Source: JBKHYG01 sp046565595 (lineage in GTDB: Bacteria > Actinomycetota > AC-67). From it: a stretch of DNA of 16,073 nt. The DNA is taken from contig JBKHYG010000090.1 in assembly GCA_046565595.1 (NCBI GenBank), forward strand, positions 1 through 16,073, given 5' to 3'. Every line of letters begins with the position of its first letter. The stretch's first letter is position 1. A model generated the notes under the pieces. That model did not search any database. It was not told the origin of the DNA and saw only the letters and a program-made list of their open reading frames with translations. Shown here piece after piece: positions 14,947-16,073 of the stretch. The position numbers and the translations under genes were made by a program.

Positions 14947-15711
14947 ATGGGACGCAAACCGATCATCGCTGGCAACTGGAAGATGCACATGAATCACCTC
15001 GAGGCCATCGGCCTCGTCCAGAAGGTTCACTACATGTTGCGCGACGAACATCACGACGCCGTGGAAACGGTCGTCTGTCCGCCGTTCACCGCGCTGCGCG
15101 CCGTACAGACGACGCTCGAGGGTGAACACTCCCGCATCCTGCTCGGCGCCCAGAACTGCCATTGGGAAGACAAGGGTGCCTACACAGGCGAGATCTCGCC
15201 ACCGATGCTCGAACGCCTCAAATGCTCCTTCGTGATCGTCGGCCATAGTGAGCGGCGGGCGATGTTCGGCGAGACCGACGAGATCGTGAACAAGAAGGCC
15301 AAGGCGGTGTTCGCAGCCGGCATGACACCGATCGTGTGTGTCGGCGAGACGCTGGAACAGCGAGAGGCCGACGAGACCGATCAGATCGTGAGTGGGCAGG
15401 TACGCGGATCCTTGAAGGGCTTCAGCGACGAACAGTTCTCGAAGGTCGTGGTCGCATACGAGCCGGTCTGGGCGATCGGGACCGGAAGGACCGCGAGCCC
15501 GGAAGATGCCGACGACACATGTGGTCTCGTGCGCAAGACCGTCGGAGAGATCGGGGGAGACCCAGAGGTCGTGAGGGTTCAGTACGGCGGCAGCGTCAAG
15601 CCAGGAAACATCCGCGACCTGATGGCCAAACCCAACATCGACGGCGCACTGGTCGGGGGCGCATCGTTGGACGCCGAAGACTTCGCGCTCATCGTGAGAT
15701 ACCAGGACTGA
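14947..15711 (+). CDS. tpiA: Triose-phosphate isomerase
   Basis: TpiA interconverts dihydroxyacetone phosphate and glyceraldehyde-3-phosphate. The 254-residue TIM barrel has all catalytic residues: N10 and K12 in AGNWKMH, H100 in VIVGHSERR and E172 in VAYEPVWAIGTG. The phosphate-binding parts are also present, YGGSVKPGN and LVGGASL near the C-terminus. The ATG at 14947 follows a GGGGGA ribosome-binding site that overlaps the end of pgk. In many actinobacteria secG follows tpiA; here apgM follows after 10 bases. Confidence 0.97.
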   Translation: MGRKPIIAGNWKMHMNHLEAIGLVQKVHYMLRDEHHDAVETVVCPPFTALRAVQTTLEGEHSRILLGAQNCHWEDKGAYTGEISPPMLERLKCSFVIVGHSERRAMFGETDEIVNKKAKAVFAAGMTPIVCVGETLEQREADETDQIVSGQVRGSLKGFSDEQFSKVVVAYEPVWAIGTGRTASPEDADDTCGLVRKTVGEIGGDPEVVRVQYGGSVKPGNIRDLMAKPNIDGALVGGASLDAEDFALIVRYQD

Positions 15712-15721
15712 CGAGGAAACC

Positions 15722-16073
15722 ATGTTGAAGGTCATCTATGTAGTGCTCGACGGCCTCGGCGATGACCCGTGGCCTGACTTCGGCGACCGGACGCCGCTCG
15801 AAGCAGCAACCACTCCGAACCTCGACGGGCTGGCTGCTCGCGGCATCAATGGTCTCGTCTACACCGTCGGTAAAGGGATCGCGCCCGAGAGCGACATCGC
15901 GGTATTCAGCGTCCTCGGATATGACCCGCGCGTGCACCACGCCGGACGCGGCCCCATGGAAGGGCTCGGCAGCGGCATGGATATCCGAGACGGCGATCTG
16001 GCATACCGGATCAACTTCGCGACCGTCGCCGACGATGCGGTCCAGATCACCGATCGGCGAGTTGGTCGCGATC
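15722..16073 (+). CDS. apgM: 2,3-bisphosphoglycerate-independent phosphoglycerate mutase, archaeal type (partial)
   Basis: ApgM converts 3-phosphoglycerate to 2-phosphoglycerate with a metal-dependent, alkaline-phosphatase-like mechanism. Only the first 117 residues are in the window. They match the family start: YVVLDGLGDDP (metal-binding aspartate), PLEAATTPNLDGLAARG, the nucleophile region PESDIAVFSVLGYDP, then HHAGRGPMEGLGSGMD and LAYRINFATV. The ATG at 15722 has a GAGGAA ribosome-binding site at 15713-15718 and starts 10 bases after tpiA, so it is the fourth gene of the glycolytic unit. The remainder, including further metal ligands, is cut off by the window edge. Confidence 0.93.
   Translation, partial: MLKVIYVVLDGLGDDPWPDFGDRTPLEAATTPNLDGLAARGINGLVYTVGKGIAPESDIAVFSVLGYDPRVHHAGRGPMEGLGSGMDIRDGDLAYRINFATVADDAVQITDRRVGRD

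Noticed and set aside
1..16073. Horizontal transfer or mobile-element insertion
   Set aside because: Base composition, codon use and ACGT avoidance are uniform from end to end, and no transposase, integrase, tRNA or terminal repeats are visible.

Overview
The window reads as a chromosomal housekeeping segment of a high-GC (by eye roughly 60-65 %) Gram-positive, most likely a member of the Actinomycetota. The reasons are the conserved block uvrC-rapZ-yvcK-whiA-gap-pgk-tpiA, a WhiA protein, a RapZ with the actinobacterial GxSGAGR form of the P-loop, and many starts that look leaderless, with a TANNNT -10 box directly in front of the start codon. I see no phage, transposon, CRISPR, tRNA or rRNA, and no long empty stretch. 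The largest gene-free interval is about 100 bases.

Layout. Minus strand, 1-1738: the N-terminal part of aconitase (runs off the left edge), with a flavin-reductase-fold protein upstream of it. Plus strand, from 1764: a small Rieske-fold protein whose two histidine ligands are missing, overlapping uvrA by 4 nt. uvrA is interrupted by what looks like a one-base deletion near 3733 and ends in a lysine-rich, histone-H1-like tail. A beta-ketoadipyl/acetyl-CoA-type thiolase (5075-6265) and a small secreted protein of unknown function (6365-7024) follow. A double-hotdog thioesterase-like protein (minus, 7026-8096) converges on the secreted gene and diverges from uvrC.

From 8149 the plus strand carries uvrC, rapZ, yvcK and whiA, each junction overlapping by exactly 4 nt, so this looks like one translationally coupled unit. 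It is followed by a glycolytic unit gap-pgk-tpiA-apgM (12773 to the right edge), where apgM is the cofactor-independent, archaeal-type phosphoglycerate mutase. Together these four genes cover the steps from triose phosphates to 2-phosphoglycerate. The GAPDH catalytic cysteine codon reads as arginine here, which is either a sequence error or a real loss of activity. uvrA and uvrC, two of the three excision-nuclease subunits, lie within about 6 kb of each other.

The most striking whole-window signal is not a gene. The palindromic tetranucleotide ACGT does not occur once in 16 kb, although several tens of copies would be expected. The avoidance is visible inside every gene: Asp-Val, Asn-Val, His-Val and Tyr-Val pairs are written with NAT-GTN instead of the otherwise preferred NAC. 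This points to an ACGT-specific modification or restriction activity, or a methylation-driven mutational process, in this lineage. A second genome-level pattern is promoter architecture: TANNNT boxes exactly 7 nt before ATG/GTG, and -10 boxes of the form TAG(G/C)CT whose TAG is also the stop codon of the preceding gene.
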